Shown here piece by piece: positions 26,713 to 36,314 of a stretch of 64,000 nt of DNA. The DNA lies in assembly GCF_947090785.1 (NCBI RefSeq), contig NZ_OX352320.1, positions 4,329,001 through 4,393,000 on the forward strand, given 5' to 3'. Both the position numbers and the translations under genes were made by a program. Under the pieces are notes generated by a model. That model did not search any database. It had not been told where the DNA came from and saw only the letters and a list, made by a program, of their open reading frames with translations. Position 1 is the stretch's first letter; every line of letters starts with the position of its first letter. Source of the DNA: Rheinheimera sp. MM224 (GTDB lineage: Bacteria > Pseudomonadota > Gammaproteobacteria > Enterobacterales > Alteromonadaceae).

Positions 26713-27246
26713 TTAGTTAGAGATACTGATAAACGGATCCCAAGTAAAGTAACCAATAATAGCGCCGGTGCTGTTATTAACCAGTTTAAAACTCAGGGTG
26801 TATTGAATTTTCTGACCTGGTTCAATCACAGTGCCCTGTGTGGCGTAGGCATTGTTGTGGAACAGCTGCAAAGTGCCATTGACCGGATCTGAACCACTCG
26901 GCAGATACACACTGGTATGCATATTAAAGTAACTCAAAGCCGTAATGCTGGCGGATGGGTTAAAACTACCGTTGTACAAAAACGCTGTGTAATCTGTGTC
27001 ACCATCAAAAGTACTGACGGTCCAGCGCACTGTATCTCCTGAGTTGGCTTTAACATCCAGTTCAGAACCACCCTGATTACTGGCGATATAGCTGTTTTGA
27101 GTAATCATTGAGACAAACACATCAGAACCGCCCCATGCGCCCAAATTAGTTGGGCTGCTGACAGAACCAGGTTGCATAGAACCATCACCCAAACGTTCAG
27201 CCAGTTCAGCGGCGTTAACTGCGACCAGAATATTGATAAGAGCCAT
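26713..27246 (-). CDS. AidA/PixA family protein
   Basis: The 177-residue cytosolic protein has no signal peptide. The sequence INILVAVNAAELAERL followed by DVFVSMITQNSYIASNQGGSELDVKANSGDTVRW is the typical start of the AidA/PixA family. Founding members are PixA, an inclusion-body protein of Xenorhabdus, and AidA, a quorum-sensing-dependent protein of Ralstonia and Burkholderia. The fold is a beta sandwich and the function is unclear. The ATG has a strong AAAAAGGA SD. It stands alone with its own terminator, consistent with conditional, possibly abundant expression. Confidence 0.85.
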   Translation of the reverse strand: MALINILVAVNAAELAERLGDGSMQPGSVSSPTNLGAWGGSDVFVSMITQNSYIASNQGGSELDVKANSGDTVRWTVSTFDGDTDYTAFLYNGSFNPSASITALSYFNMHTSVYLPSGSDPVNGTLQLFHNNAYATQGTVIEPGQKIQYTLSFKLVNNSTGAIIGYFTWDPFISISN

Positions 27247-27464
27247 GATTATTCCTTTTTCATAGTGAAATAAATAATAAAGTGAGTTGCTGTTGGTCCC
27301 CTAAATTTCGGCCTCAATGGCTGATATTTTTGGGTACAAAGAGCTTACTCACTCTATAAAAAAGGTCAGTCTCAGAGCCGCATCAGTTTGGTATCAGTGG
27401 CTGGTGCCAGTGCTTATTAAAAGCGGTATACTCGGCCATTATTTGCTTCAAAAGAAAATAGCTT

Positions 27465-28829
27465 ATGTGGCCTGTCTCTTGTTTTAAAACTTATGATATT
27501 CGTGGCACTGTGCCAGAACAGCTTAATGAAGAATTAGCCTGGCGCATCGGCAGAGCCTTATGCCAGGTGTTATCAGCTAAAACTGTAGTCATAGGTCATG
27601 ATATCCGGCTGTCCAGCCCGGCGTTAAGCGCAGCCTTGGCCAAAGGTTTAACTGAAGGTGGTGCCAACGTCATTGATATAGGCCTTTGCGGCACTGAACA
27701 AGTGTATTTTTCAGTCTTTAATCTCAATGCAGATGCTGGTATTTGTATCACTGCCAGCCATAATCCAGCCAATTACAATGGTATGAAACTGGTGGGTAAA
27801 GATGCAGAGCCCCTCAATGCGCAAGACGAACTGCAGCAGATTAAACACTTGGTGGCCAGTGCTGACTTTGCCAACTCAGGCAGTTCACACGGAACTCACC
27901 AGTATCAGCAAACATTGCCCGCTTATCTTCAGCACCTGTTGACTTACATTCAGGTCAGCCGGCTAAAACCATTAAAAGTAGTGATGAATGCAGGCCACGG
28001 TGGTGCAGGTCTGGTAGTCAATGCTTTGGCACCGCTGTTACCATTACAGATTATCCCGTTGCAGTTTGAACCTGATGGCACTTTTCCAACCGGAGTACCA
28101 AATCCTTTATTAGTGGAAAATCGTGCTGTGACCAGCCAGGCTGTGCTTGAGCATCAAGCCGATTTTGGTGTGGCATGGGATGGTGACTTTGACCGCTGTT
28201 TTTTCTTTGACGAACAGGGTCAGTTTATCGACGGTTATTATGTTGTCAGTTTATTAGCTCAGGCATTACTCAATGCTAATCCGCAACAAAAAATAGTGCA
28301 TGACCCACGTTTATATTGGGCGACGCAGCAAAGTGTCGCTCAAAGTGGTGGCACAGCAATACTGAGTCAAACCGGTCATGTTTATATGAAAGAAAAAATG
28401 CGCGCTGAAAATGCACTCTATGGCGGAGAGATCAGTGCGCACCACTATTTCCGCGATTTCGCCTACTGCGACAACGGCACTATTCCCTGGTTGCTGGTTG
28501 CGCAGCTGCTCTCGCAACAATCAGTACCGCTCTCGTCCATGGTCAAACAACTACAACAGCAATTTCCGTGCAGTGATGAAATCAATTTTAAAGTTAAAGA
28601 TGCGAGTGCTGTAATGCAGCATATTCAGCAGCATTATCAGGCAGAATTGCTGACGATAAACCTGCTGGATGGTCTGGATTTGATTTTTAAAGACTGGCGT
28701 TTGAGTTTACGCAGTTCCAACACTGAACCCCTGCTGCGCCTGAATATTGAAACCAGAGCTGACCGTGCTTTGCTTCAGCAAAAAATCAGTGAAGTATCGG
28801 CTCTGATCACAACATTTGACCAAAAATAG
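27465..28829 (+). CDS. manB: Phosphomannomutase / phosphoglucomutase
   Basis: The 454-residue alpha-D-phosphohexomutase interconverts sugar 6- and 1-phosphates for GDP-mannose and surface polysaccharide synthesis. The phosphoserine loop TASHNPANYNGMK is near residue 104 and the metal loop DGDFDRC near 242. The sugar-binding loop GGEISAHHYF is near 322 and the phosphate-binding loop RSSNTEPLLRLN near 422. Length and motifs fit CpsG/ManB. The ATG at 27465 follows a TATACT -10 at 27427-27432. No other polysaccharide genes are adjacent, so it is probably a housekeeping copy. Confidence 0.92.
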   Translation: MWPVSCFKTYDIRGTVPEQLNEELAWRIGRALCQVLSAKTVVIGHDIRLSSPALSAALAKGLTEGGANVIDIGLCGTEQVYFSVFNLNADAGICITASHNPANYNGMKLVGKDAEPLNAQDELQQIKHLVASADFANSGSSHGTHQYQQTLPAYLQHLLTYIQVSRLKPLKVVMNAGHGGAGLVVNALAPLLPLQIIPLQFEPDGTFPTGVPNPLLVENRAVTSQAVLEHQADFGVAWDGDFDRCFFFDEQGQFIDGYYVVSLLAQALLNANPQQKIVHDPRLYWATQQSVAQSGGTAILSQTGHVYMKEKMRAENALYGGEISAHHYFRDFAYCDNGTIPWLLVAQLLSQQSVPLSSMVKQLQQQFPCSDEINFKVKDASAVMQHIQQHYQAELLTINLLDGLDLIFKDWRLSLRSSNTEPLLRLNIETRADRALLQQKISEVSALITTFDQK

Positions 28830-28849
28830 GGGGGAACTCCCCCCTCGCT

Positions 28850-29401
28850 TTAACTTGCTGCAGGTTGTTCCAGCAGCTTTTTGAGGTTATCCAGACCTTG
28901 TTGCAGATCTTTACCTATCAGCCCTTCCATATCCATTACCAGCAATAACAGGTTCATCGGATAAGGCATGTCGCCCTGAAAACCCCAGGTGACTTTGGTT
29001 CCGGTGGCAGCGCTTTGTTCAAGCAGCAGATAAGCCGGCGATACCGAAGCAAAAGGCTTTAGAAAACGCAGCTCATAATCAATACGTTCACCGGGTTTGA
29101 TAGCTTTGATTTCCTGTTCGCCTGAACCCACATCATCTTTTTCGCTGTGCCATGCCGACACAAAACCTACAGTGCCATCTTCACCTTGGTAGGTTTTTTT
29201 CACATTCGGATCCAAAGCCATCCAGACGCTGAAGTTATCCTGATTTTTTAACAGCACCAGATAACTGAACACCTGATCTTTGGGTTTATTGATACTGACG
29301 CTGCGTTCCACCTGATAAGACGAAGGCAACACCAAAGCGGCCAGCAACAACACAGCCACTGCCAGTAAAAAACCAATCAGTATTATTTTTATAAGCTTCA
29401 T
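28850..29401 (-). CDS. Membrane-anchored SRPBCC family protein
   Basis: The 183-residue protein has one N-terminal membrane helix (about residues 3-26). A START/Bet v1-like SRPBCC domain follows, from SYQVERSVSINKPKDQVFSYLV, with later strands IDYELRFLKPF and TKVTWGFQGDMPYP. The fold binds hydrophobic ligands; the ligand is unknown. It converges with manB, and a GGGGGG/CCCCCC hairpin (28829-28844) lies between the two stops. Its start lies 99 bp from the end of fliJ, so it is not obviously part of the flagellar operon. Confidence 0.82.
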   Translation of the reverse strand: MKLIKIILIGFLLAVAVLLLAALVLPSSYQVERSVSINKPKDQVFSYLVLLKNQDNFSVWMALDPNVKKTYQGEDGTVGFVSAWHSEKDDVGSGEQEIKAIKPGERIDYELRFLKPFASVSPAYLLLEQSAATGTKVTWGFQGDMPYPMNLLLLVMDMEGLIGKDLQQGLDNLKKLLEQPAAS

Positions 29402-29500
29402 CGGGACTCTCTTCTGGTTGTAAACGCAAAAATCTGCGTTACATCCAGTGTAGCCCGAAAATTTTGATTTAGAAAAGAGTGACTTAAGCTATGCTATTTT

Positions 29501-29923
29501 TCAGGCTGGCTTTCTTAGCCTCAATTGAAACAGCTGCATCGCAATTTCATCGGCCTGCTGCTGCTCAGCTTTTTGCTGCTTTTGCTGAGCTGTAAATTCA
29601 CGGTTATGGATCACAGCTTCTATGCCTTTGCTGTACGCCACTTGTTTCTGACACACCAGTTGTTGCTGTTGCAGCTCAGACAAAGCTGCCCCCACTTTCT
29701 CCTGTTGCTGTTGTTGCATGTCCTGCAGCACAGTTTTCATCGACGCCAGATTTTGTAAACCCAAAGCCGATTTCATCTGATAGCTACGTTCCATACCAGA
29801 AATATGTTCGGTCAGTAGCTGCAAACGCCGTTCTTCATTGGCCGCCTGCTGATTCAATTGCTGCTGGCGTTGTCCCATTTGTTTTAAATTGGCTTGCTGT
29901 TGTTCCAGATATTTTTTCAACAT
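29501..29923 (-). CDS. fliJ: Flagellar export chaperone FliJ-like protein (lateral)
   Basis: The 140-residue protein is almost entirely a Gln-rich coiled coil (LEQQQANLKQMGQRQQQLNQQ and following). FliJ is a soluble central stalk of the type III export ATPase and an escort for export chaperones. Identity rests on position directly after fliI (4-bp gap), size and coiled-coil character; sequence conservation in FliJ is always low. It is the last gene of the motY-lafK-fliEFGHIJ operon. Confidence 0.8.
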   Translation of the reverse strand: MLKKYLEQQQANLKQMGQRQQQLNQQAANEERRLQLLTEHISGMERSYQMKSALGLQNLASMKTVLQDMQQQQQEKVGAALSELQQQQLVCQKQVAYSKGIEAVIHNREFTAQQKQQKAEQQQADEIAMQLFQLRLRKPA

Positions 29924-29927
29924 AGGC

Positions 29928-31253
29928 TTAACTCAACAATTTAGTTAAATCGGCTTGGGATTGCTGAAAATCAGAGCTTTGTTGTAAGCCCTGACATAAA
30001 AAATGTTCGATGGCCGGATAGAGGTGCACCGCTCTGTCGAGCTCCTGATCTTTGCCCATCTGGTAAGCACCTAAAGGGATTAATTCCTGCACCTGCAAAT
30101 ACCGTGAATACAGTCGTTTCAGGGCATAAGCATGTTTTAGCTGCTGATCTGGCACTATTTGTGGCATTACCCTGCTGATCGAAGCACCTATATCAATAGC
30201 CGGATAATGACCCCGTTCGGCCAAAGTCCGGCTTAATACCACGTGGCCATCCAAAATAGCGCGCGCAGCGTCCGCTATTGGGTCCTGCTGGTCATCGCCC
30301 TCAGCCAACACGGTATAAATGGCGGTCATACTGCCTTTGCTATCGGCACTGTTGCCTGCTTTTTCAACCAGTTGCGTCAGCTTGCTAAAGACCGAAGGCG
30401 GATAACCTTTAGTCGCCGGAGGTTCACCGACAGACAAAGCAATTTCGCGCTGCGCCTGGGCATAACGGGTCAATGAATCCACCAGCAGCAACACGTTAAA
30501 ACCTAAATCACGATAGTAAGCGGCCAGTCTGTGACTCAGTTCTGCCGCTTTTAACCGCAGCAAAGGCGACTGGTCGGCCGGGGCTGCAATGACTATGGCC
30601 TTTTTTAAGCCTTCAGGGCCCAGACTGTGTTCGATAAAATCTTTCACTTCCCAGCCGCGTTCGCCAATTAAACCAACGATCACTACATCAGCCTGGGTAT
30701 AGCGGGTCATCATGCCCAGTAGCTTACTTTTACCCACGCCTGAGCCTGCAAATAACCCCATACGTTGACCCTGACCTACAGTAAACAGCGAGTTAATAGC
30801 ACGGATGCCCACATCCAGAGGAGCGCTAACACCTTTCTTTTGTAATGGGTTCACCGCAGGCAAAGCCGCACTGATACGATCACCGGTTTTAATTGGCGCT
30901 TTGCCATCGAGCGGGCACATTAAACCGTCCAGTACCCGGCCTAGTAACTCAGTAGAAACTAATAATTGATTGGCGGTTGCGACAGTTCGGACACGAGCAC
31001 CGGCTCTTAACCCATCCACTGCAGTTAGTGGCATTAAAAACGCCTGATCGGTATCAAAACCTACCACTTCAGCGTCAAACCAATGGCCATCCTCACTTTC
31101 AATCTGACAACGCTGACCTAAAGTAAAACTGTGACCAGCGGCAGATAAAATCATGCCGTTGACGCGCAACAAACGGCCGTAACTATGTACCCAGTCCGGT
31201 GGCTGGATTTGTGCTCTGGCCAGACTCAGGCTATCACTAAATGACTTACGCAT
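29928..31253 (-). CDS. fliI: Flagellum-specific ATPase FliI (lateral)
   Basis: The 441-residue hexameric ATPase energises type III export of flagellar subunits. The P-loop GLFAGSGVGKSK is near residue 165, Walker B VLLLVDSLTRYAQAQRE near 250. The family signature PPSVFSKLTQLVEKAG is near 285 and the downstream segment LSRTLAERGHYPAIDI near 345. It overlaps fliH by 8 bp and precedes fliJ, the usual order. A second fliI would be expected elsewhere if this organism also has a polar flagellum. Confidence 0.96.
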   Translation of the reverse strand: MRKSFSDSLSLARAQIQPPDWVHSYGRLLRVNGMILSAAGHSFTLGQRCQIESEDGHWFDAEVVGFDTDQAFLMPLTAVDGLRAGARVRTVATANQLLVSTELLGRVLDGLMCPLDGKAPIKTGDRISAALPAVNPLQKKGVSAPLDVGIRAINSLFTVGQGQRMGLFAGSGVGKSKLLGMMTRYTQADVVIVGLIGERGWEVKDFIEHSLGPEGLKKAIVIAAPADQSPLLRLKAAELSHRLAAYYRDLGFNVLLLVDSLTRYAQAQREIALSVGEPPATKGYPPSVFSKLTQLVEKAGNSADSKGSMTAIYTVLAEGDDQQDPIADAARAILDGHVVLSRTLAERGHYPAIDIGASISRVMPQIVPDQQLKHAYALKRLYSRYLQVQELIPLGAYQMGKDQELDRAVHLYPAIEHFLCQGLQQSSDFQQSQADLTKLLS

Positions 31254-31887
31254 CTTCGCCCAACAACTGCCGACGCACAGGCAACATGGCTTGCTCTAAA
31301 CGTTGCTGAAAATCCAGCTGATGCAATTGCTGACGACCATTAAACTGCACCCGGCCTGAGGGCAAGGCGGCATCAAACTGCAATGGAATTTGCTGAATAT
31401 GGCGGATGCCATTAAAAAGCGGAGCGTCGGCCTGGGACAACTGAATAGACACCAGAGGATCTGTAGCGCCCAGTTGCGGCAACAACTGGTCAATAGCCAG
31501 CTGTAACAACGAAGGTTGCAATACCAGCTCAGTCTGAAGCACAGTACTGGCCAGCTGCTGCACCAGCAATAACAGCTCCTGCCCTAATTGCTGCTCTTTA
31601 TGCTGCAACTGCTGGTTAAATTGTTCGGTTAAAAAATCCAAAGCACGTTGCTGTTTTTGCGCCAGTTCATTTTGCTGCTTTTCTAGCTCTTTTTGCCAGA
31701 ACTGCTCTAATTGCTGCTGACCTTCGGCAACACCACGTTGATAAGCCTCTTGTTCAGTCGCGGCAACACCGGCCTGAAAACCTTGTTGATAAAACTGCTC
31801 ACTCAATTGCTGCACTGTGGCATTACCATCTTTGCGCTGCAAAGCGGGAAAGCGAAATTGTTGGTCCTGCTGCAACACGGCGCTCAT
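31246..31887 (-). CDS. fliH: Flagellar assembly protein FliH (lateral)
   Basis: The 213-residue protein is the peripheral stator and inhibitor of FliI. The N-terminal half has the GxxxG-like YQQGFQAGVAATEQEAYQRG repeat followed by a Gln-rich coiled coil. The C-terminal domain contains FLTEQFNQQLQHKEQQLGQELLLLVQQLASTVL and NGRQQLHQL. Position between fliG (1-bp gap) and fliI (8-bp overlap) fixes the call. Confidence 0.9.
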   Translation of the reverse strand: MSAVLQQDQQFRFPALQRKDGNATVQQLSEQFYQQGFQAGVAATEQEAYQRGVAEGQQQLEQFWQKELEKQQNELAQKQQRALDFLTEQFNQQLQHKEQQLGQELLLLVQQLASTVLQTELVLQPSLLQLAIDQLLPQLGATDPLVSIQLSQADAPLFNGIRHIQQIPLQFDAALPSGRVQFNGRQQLHQLDFQQRLEQAMLPVRRQLLGEDA

Positions 31888-31888
31888 A

Positions 31889-32908
31889 TCAACCTACCGT
31901 CTCTTCAGGATAGAGGCGATACTCCAGTCGTCCTGCCGCCATCATTTGTTTGACTATGGTCATAATCTCAGCTCGGGCAGCTTCCACTTTGCGCACTGGC
32001 TGAGGTTTCATCGTCTCAATTTGTTGACGGTAAACCTGCGCCAAACGTTTTGGCAACACAGCCAGGATACTTTCGGTCAGTGCCACATCGGCGCCTTTGA
32101 GTGCAGTGACCCAAAGTTCGTCCGGAATATCCGTTAGCAGTTGATTCAATACATCTTCGCTTTGGCGGCTTAAGCTGTAGAAGTCATACATCTTGTCTTC
32201 AATGGCATCGGCCATAGTGATGTCGTGCTTTTTCAGCAGCTCCATCACTTCAGATTTATTGCCACTGTATCTGTTCATAATGTCAGCTACTTGCTGCACG
32301 CCGTTAATACGGGCGCCCACTTGTTCGCCGACATACTCAATACAACGTTCCAGCGTGTAACGTAAATCTTCAATCACGTGCTCGCTGACTTCCCGCATAT
32401 TGGCGATACGGAACAAAATATCGTCGTGTTTTTGCGCCGGAAATAAACTCAGAATAGTGCTGGCTTGCTCCGCAGGTAAAAAAGCCAGAATAAGCGCCTG
32501 CATCTGGATATGTTCCTGCTCCATAAAACGCACCAGCAGCTCAGCGGGCACCCATTCCAGACGACGTACATCATCGGCTAAAGCGCCACCGTAAATATCA
32601 TCCAGCATGCCACGGGCCAATTTACGGCCAACGGCTTTATCCAAAGCCCGCTCCAGATAAACACGCGAAGCGCCGCTGACACCACTTTCTGTGCGGTACT
32701 GATCAAAAAAGTCAGTCAAAATAGTGGCCACATCGTCCTGAGTCACATTGGCAATTTTGGCCATACGTTCCGACAAAGCCCGCACTTCATTACGGCCTAA
32801 CTTCTTGATAATACAGGCTGCGTTTTCTTCACCCATACTCAGCAGCAGGATAGCGGCTCTGTCCAGATCAGAAATCTGTTTGCTTTGCTCAGCTCTTAAC
32901 GGATTCAA
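31889..32908 (-). CDS. fliG: Flagellar motor switch protein FliG (lateral)
   Basis: The 339-residue rotor protein contacts FliF and FliM and, through its C-terminal torque helix, the MotA stator. The N-terminal domain has LDRAAILLLSMGEENAACI. The middle domain carries the EHPQ-equivalent region near residue 125 (here VRFMEQEHIQMQALIL) and the C-terminal domain DIPDELWVTALKGAD. Charged residues typical of the torque helix are visible in the last 80 residues. It overlaps fliF by 20 bp, an unusually long overlap that suggests coupled translation. Confidence 0.95.
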   Translation of the reverse strand: MNPLRAEQSKQISDLDRAAILLLSMGEENAACIIKKLGRNEVRALSERMAKIANVTQDDVATILTDFFDQYRTESGVSGASRVYLERALDKAVGRKLARGMLDDIYGGALADDVRRLEWVPAELLVRFMEQEHIQMQALILAFLPAEQASTILSLFPAQKHDDILFRIANMREVSEHVIEDLRYTLERCIEYVGEQVGARINGVQQVADIMNRYSGNKSEVMELLKKHDITMADAIEDKMYDFYSLSRQSEDVLNQLLTDIPDELWVTALKGADVALTESILAVLPKRLAQVYRQQIETMKPQPVRKVEAARAEIMTIVKQMMAAGRLEYRLYPEETVG

Positions 32909-34634
32909 TGCTGACTCCTCGTTCTATCCAGTATTTAATGACTGCGGTCACCCGGTCAGACTCACGGTTGGCCAGCAATTGCAGGTGGTTGATTTGCTGC
33001 GCAAATTCAGAGCCCACTTCGGGTAAATGAATATTGTGTTGTGGCCCGCTGGATAGTGAATTGGTTAATGCAGGGTCTGCCTGAGCATCCAAGACTGCTG
33101 GCCCTGTCGCCAGATCCGCATTTTGCATCTGAGTCGGATTCTGAGCACCAGTCATGCCCTGAAACCCAGCAGCATTGTGTTGTTCTTTGTTTTTACGGCT
33201 GACCAAATGATTGACCAGAGGGCGAACACCAAAAATCACCAATGCCAAACCAATAATGGCGCCGATCAGGTAACGTAAATACTCTTTCATTTCCGGCATT
33301 TGCCACCAGGCCATGCCTTCCATTTGAGTTGCTGCGTCGCCAGGCACAAAACCAAAACTGGTGATATTAAACTGATCACCCCGTTCGGCCTGATGGCCTG
33401 TCGCAGTTTTAATCATTTCACCTAACTGAGCTAAACGCTCTGGAGTCCAGGGTGTTGCACCTGCAGCGGCTTCATTCACCAGCACAGACACACTTTGACT
33501 GCGCACCCGGCCTATTTCATAGCGGGTATGGGTAATGGCTTTGCCTGTATCGAATTCACGGCGCATTTCATTACGTTGTGAGGTACGTTCATTGTTGTCA
33601 GGTTGTGCTGCCGCTGCACCTGGCTGTGCAGGCACAGGCGGTTGATTGGCTAAAGAGCCAGGAATACCCATAGCCAGTTGATCCAACATCGAGTCCGTTT
33701 TGCTGTTTTCACTTTTCAGCACGCCTTCTTTATCCAGCGCTTCACGGGTTTCTTCCACCACGTTAAAGTCGACATCAGCAGAAACCTGAATACGGTAATT
33801 GCCGTCTCCTAAAATAGGCAGCAACATAATAGAGGCCCGCTCTTCGACAGAACGTTCCACTTTTTCAATAAAGGCGAGTTTTTTGTCGGTTTCTTTACCA
33901 ACCGGAGTTTCATCAAACAGATCGCCGCTGACTAACTTACCGCGCTGATCCACGACAGAAATATTGCGGCTATCCAGGCCAGGAATACTGCCAGCAACCA
34001 GGCTGACAATAGCTTCTACTTGTTCAGGTTTCAGGTTATAACCAGGAGCTAAATCTACCATCACAGAAGCTGCAGATTTTTCTTCCTGCCGGCCAACAAA
34101 CAAATTACGTTTAGGAATAGCTAAATGCACTCTGGCATTACGCACTCCATCCATAGTAATGATGGTTCGGGCCAGTTCACCTTCTAAAGCGTGCTGGTAT
34201 TGCATCGACTCCATAAACTGACTGGTGCCCATGGTGACTTTGTCCTGCATAGCAGACAAACCTTCAGGCATTGCAGCCTTAATACCACGAGCCGCCAGCG
34301 TAATACGGGCATCGGCTAAACGTTCCTGCGGCACCATAATATTGCCGCTGTCGGTATCGATACGAAATGGAAATTGCTCTTTATCCAGAATTTCCACTAT
34401 ACCGGCTTTGTCGTAATGCTCCTGATTGCCATACAAAGGCACAAAGTTTTTTGCCGAAGTCCAGAGGATCACCACTATAGTGGCCGCTACTAAAGTCGCC
34501 AGCAAAGCAATGGACGCCAGGCTCTTATCGCCATTAGGTAACCAGTTCATTTTGCTGGATAAGTTAATCACTCTTTCCCGCAGTCTGTTGTCTGAAGCCG
34601 CCACAGGCAGAGCTTTTGCCAATTCAGTTTTCAT
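32889..34634 (-). CDS. fliF: Flagellar MS-ring protein FliF (lateral)
   Basis: The 581-residue protein forms the inner-membrane ring on which the motor assembles. The first membrane helix is near residues 40-62 (SLASIALLATLVAATIVVIL). Ring-building motifs with the YscJ-like segment LVPLYGN.., MQYQHALEGELARTI and ARVHLAIPKRNLF follow. The second helix is near 450-470 (YLIGAIIGLALVIFGVRPLV) and the cytosolic tail binds FliG. It is preceded by fliE with a 12-bp gap. Confidence 0.96.
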   Translation of the reverse strand: MKTELAKALPVAASDNRLRERVINLSSKMNWLPNGDKSLASIALLATLVAATIVVILWTSAKNFVPLYGNQEHYDKAGIVEILDKEQFPFRIDTDSGNIMVPQERLADARITLAARGIKAAMPEGLSAMQDKVTMGTSQFMESMQYQHALEGELARTIITMDGVRNARVHLAIPKRNLFVGRQEEKSAASVMVDLAPGYNLKPEQVEAIVSLVAGSIPGLDSRNISVVDQRGKLVSGDLFDETPVGKETDKKLAFIEKVERSVEERASIMLLPILGDGNYRIQVSADVDFNVVEETREALDKEGVLKSENSKTDSMLDQLAMGIPGSLANQPPVPAQPGAAAAQPDNNERTSQRNEMRREFDTGKAITHTRYEIGRVRSQSVSVLVNEAAAGATPWTPERLAQLGEMIKTATGHQAERGDQFNITSFGFVPGDAATQMEGMAWWQMPEMKEYLRYLIGAIIGLALVIFGVRPLVNHLVSRKNKEQHNAAGFQGMTGAQNPTQMQNADLATGPAVLDAQADPALTNSLSSGPQHNIHLPEVGSEFAQQINHLQLLANRESDRVTAVIKYWIERGVSIESVKS

Positions 34635-34646
34635 TAAAAGCCCGCC

Positions 34647-34964
34647 TTACAGAGACATACGCATGATGTCATCAACACCATTCATCACTTTGTTGCGGAT
34701 TTGCAGCAACATCGAAAAACTCAAATCTGCTTTTTGGCTGGCGACCATAGCGCCCACCACATCATCGCTGCGACCTGCGTCTACGGCGGCCATCATGTCT
34801 GACGACAGATTTTGCTGAGCATTGATAGAGCGCAAAGCAGAGGCAAAATCGCCCGACATCGAACTGTCGTTGTTGGCTGGCATCACTTGCTCATTGCTGG
34901 CAATTTGTTGCAACTGGCTAAACTGGCTGAGTAACACATCTTGAGTATTTAACGGAGAAATCAT
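34647..34964 (-). CDS. fliE: Flagellar rod/MS-ring junction protein FliE (lateral)
   Basis: The 105-residue protein joins the MS ring to the proximal rod and is needed for early export. The C-terminal half is the conserved FliE region: VGAMVASQKADLSFSMLLQIRNKVMNGVDDIMRMSL. It lies between lafK (19-bp gap) and fliF, the order of lateral clusters. Confidence 0.93.
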   Translation of the reverse strand: MISPLNTQDVLLSQFSQLQQIASNEQVMPANNDSSMSGDFASALRSINAQQNLSSDMMAAVDAGRSDDVVGAMVASQKADLSFSMLLQIRNKVMNGVDDIMRMSL

Positions 34965-34983
34965 AGCTAATCCTTCCTGCTGC

Positions 34984-36297
34984 TTAAGCTATTGCATCAA
35001 TATCGACACCATGCTCACGCATAGCGGCCAGTTTGTAACGTAAGGCTCTGGTGCTTACGCCCAAAGCCTCTGCAGCCCGGGTTCTGTGACCATTAAATTG
35101 GTTCAGCACACCCAGGATGTAATCAAATTCGGCATTCTTTTTGTTGAGTTTCAGATGGTTAATGCTGGCTGATTCAGGGGCAGTCACTGCTGGCAGAGGT
35201 AAATTCAGATCAATCGCCTGCACTTCAATGCCTCGGGCCATCACCAAAGCACGCTGCACCACGTTTTCTAGTTCCCGCACATTGCCGGGCCAGCTGTACT
35301 GGCAAAGCGCCGCTTTAGCTTCTTTGCTCAGTACATATTTGCCATCGGCATACTTCTGCACAAAAAACTCAGCCAGCGGAATTATGTCGTCTTTGCGTTC
35401 CCTCAGAGCAGGCCAGCTCAGTGGCAATACATCCAGGCGATAAAATAAGTCCTGACGGAACAAGCCCTGATCAACCAACTGACGTAAATCTTTGTTACTG
35501 GCTGCAATCACACGCACATCCAGTTTAATTTTGCTGTTGCTGCCTAAACGCTCCAGCTCGCGTTCCTGCAATACCCGCAGTAATTTGGCCTGCAGCGGAA
35601 GTGGCAGCTCTGAAATTTCATCCAGCAGTAAAGTGCCACCATTGGCCGATTCAAACTTACCAATTTGCTGGCTGACCGCACCGGTAAAAGCGCCTTTGTT
35701 GTAACCAAACAACATGGCTTCGAGCATATTGTCTGGAATCGCAGCACAGTTCACCGCCACATAGGTCTGGTCACGGCGTGCTGATACATTGTGAATGTAA
35801 CGGGCTAAACGCTCTTTACCTGTGCCTGACTCACCATGTAACAGCACTGTGGCATCGGTTTGCGCTGCGCGATTAGCCAGTTGCAATACCTGACGACTAC
35901 CCAACGACACAGCCACTAAGTCTTTTAAACCACGGCTGATCGAAGAGGCATTGCGGATGGTGTTTTGCAGTTGCTGCTGGTTAAAAGGCTTCAGCAGATA
36001 ATCAATAGCGCCATAATTCAGACTTTCAGCGGCCACTGCGTGTTGATCTTTTTCGACCAGCACTATGATTTGACAGGAAGGGTGCTGTTTTTTCAGCAGA
36101 ACCATCAAATCTCTTGTGCGCATCTCGGTCAGTTCAGCAGCCATCACCACTATGTCCGGTTGGTGCAAAGAGCAAGAGTTCAGCACGGCATTCAGATTGG
36201 CGGCGTGGTTTAACTGAAAACCTTCAGCTTTGACACAAAGCATCAGGTCCTGTCCTGGCTGGCATTGTTCAATCCAAAGTAAATGTTTCATGTTCAT
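34984..36297 (-). CDS. lafK: Sigma-54-dependent activator, LafK-like master regulator
   Basis: The 437-residue protein has three parts. The N-terminal receiver-like domain (about 1-115) keeps the late Lys (YLLKPF), but the phospho-acceptor position reads IVVMAAEL, with Ala where Asp is expected. The AAA+ domain has Walker A HGESGTGKE near 155, the sigma-54 contact loop YNKGAFTGA near 200 and Walker B GGTLLLDEISELP near 220. The C-terminal Fis-type HTH is GHRTRAAEALGVSTRALRYKL. LafK activates sigma-54 promoters of lateral flagellar genes in Vibrio; candidate target promoters lie before fliT and flgB here. It follows motY in the riboswitch-led operon. Confidence 0.9.
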   Translation of the reverse strand: MNMKHLLWIEQCQPGQDLMLCVKAEGFQLNHAANLNAVLNSCSLHQPDIVVMAAELTEMRTRDLMVLLKKQHPSCQIIVLVEKDQHAVAAESLNYGAIDYLLKPFNQQQLQNTIRNASSISRGLKDLVAVSLGSRQVLQLANRAAQTDATVLLHGESGTGKERLARYIHNVSARRDQTYVAVNCAAIPDNMLEAMLFGYNKGAFTGAVSQQIGKFESANGGTLLLDEISELPLPLQAKLLRVLQERELERLGSNSKIKLDVRVIAASNKDLRQLVDQGLFRQDLFYRLDVLPLSWPALRERKDDIIPLAEFFVQKYADGKYVLSKEAKAALCQYSWPGNVRELENVVQRALVMARGIEVQAIDLNLPLPAVTAPESASINHLKLNKKNAEFDYILGVLNQFNGHRTRAAEALGVSTRALRYKLAAMREHGVDIDAIA

Positions 36298-36314
36298 GGT
36301 TTCACTCTTGTCTT

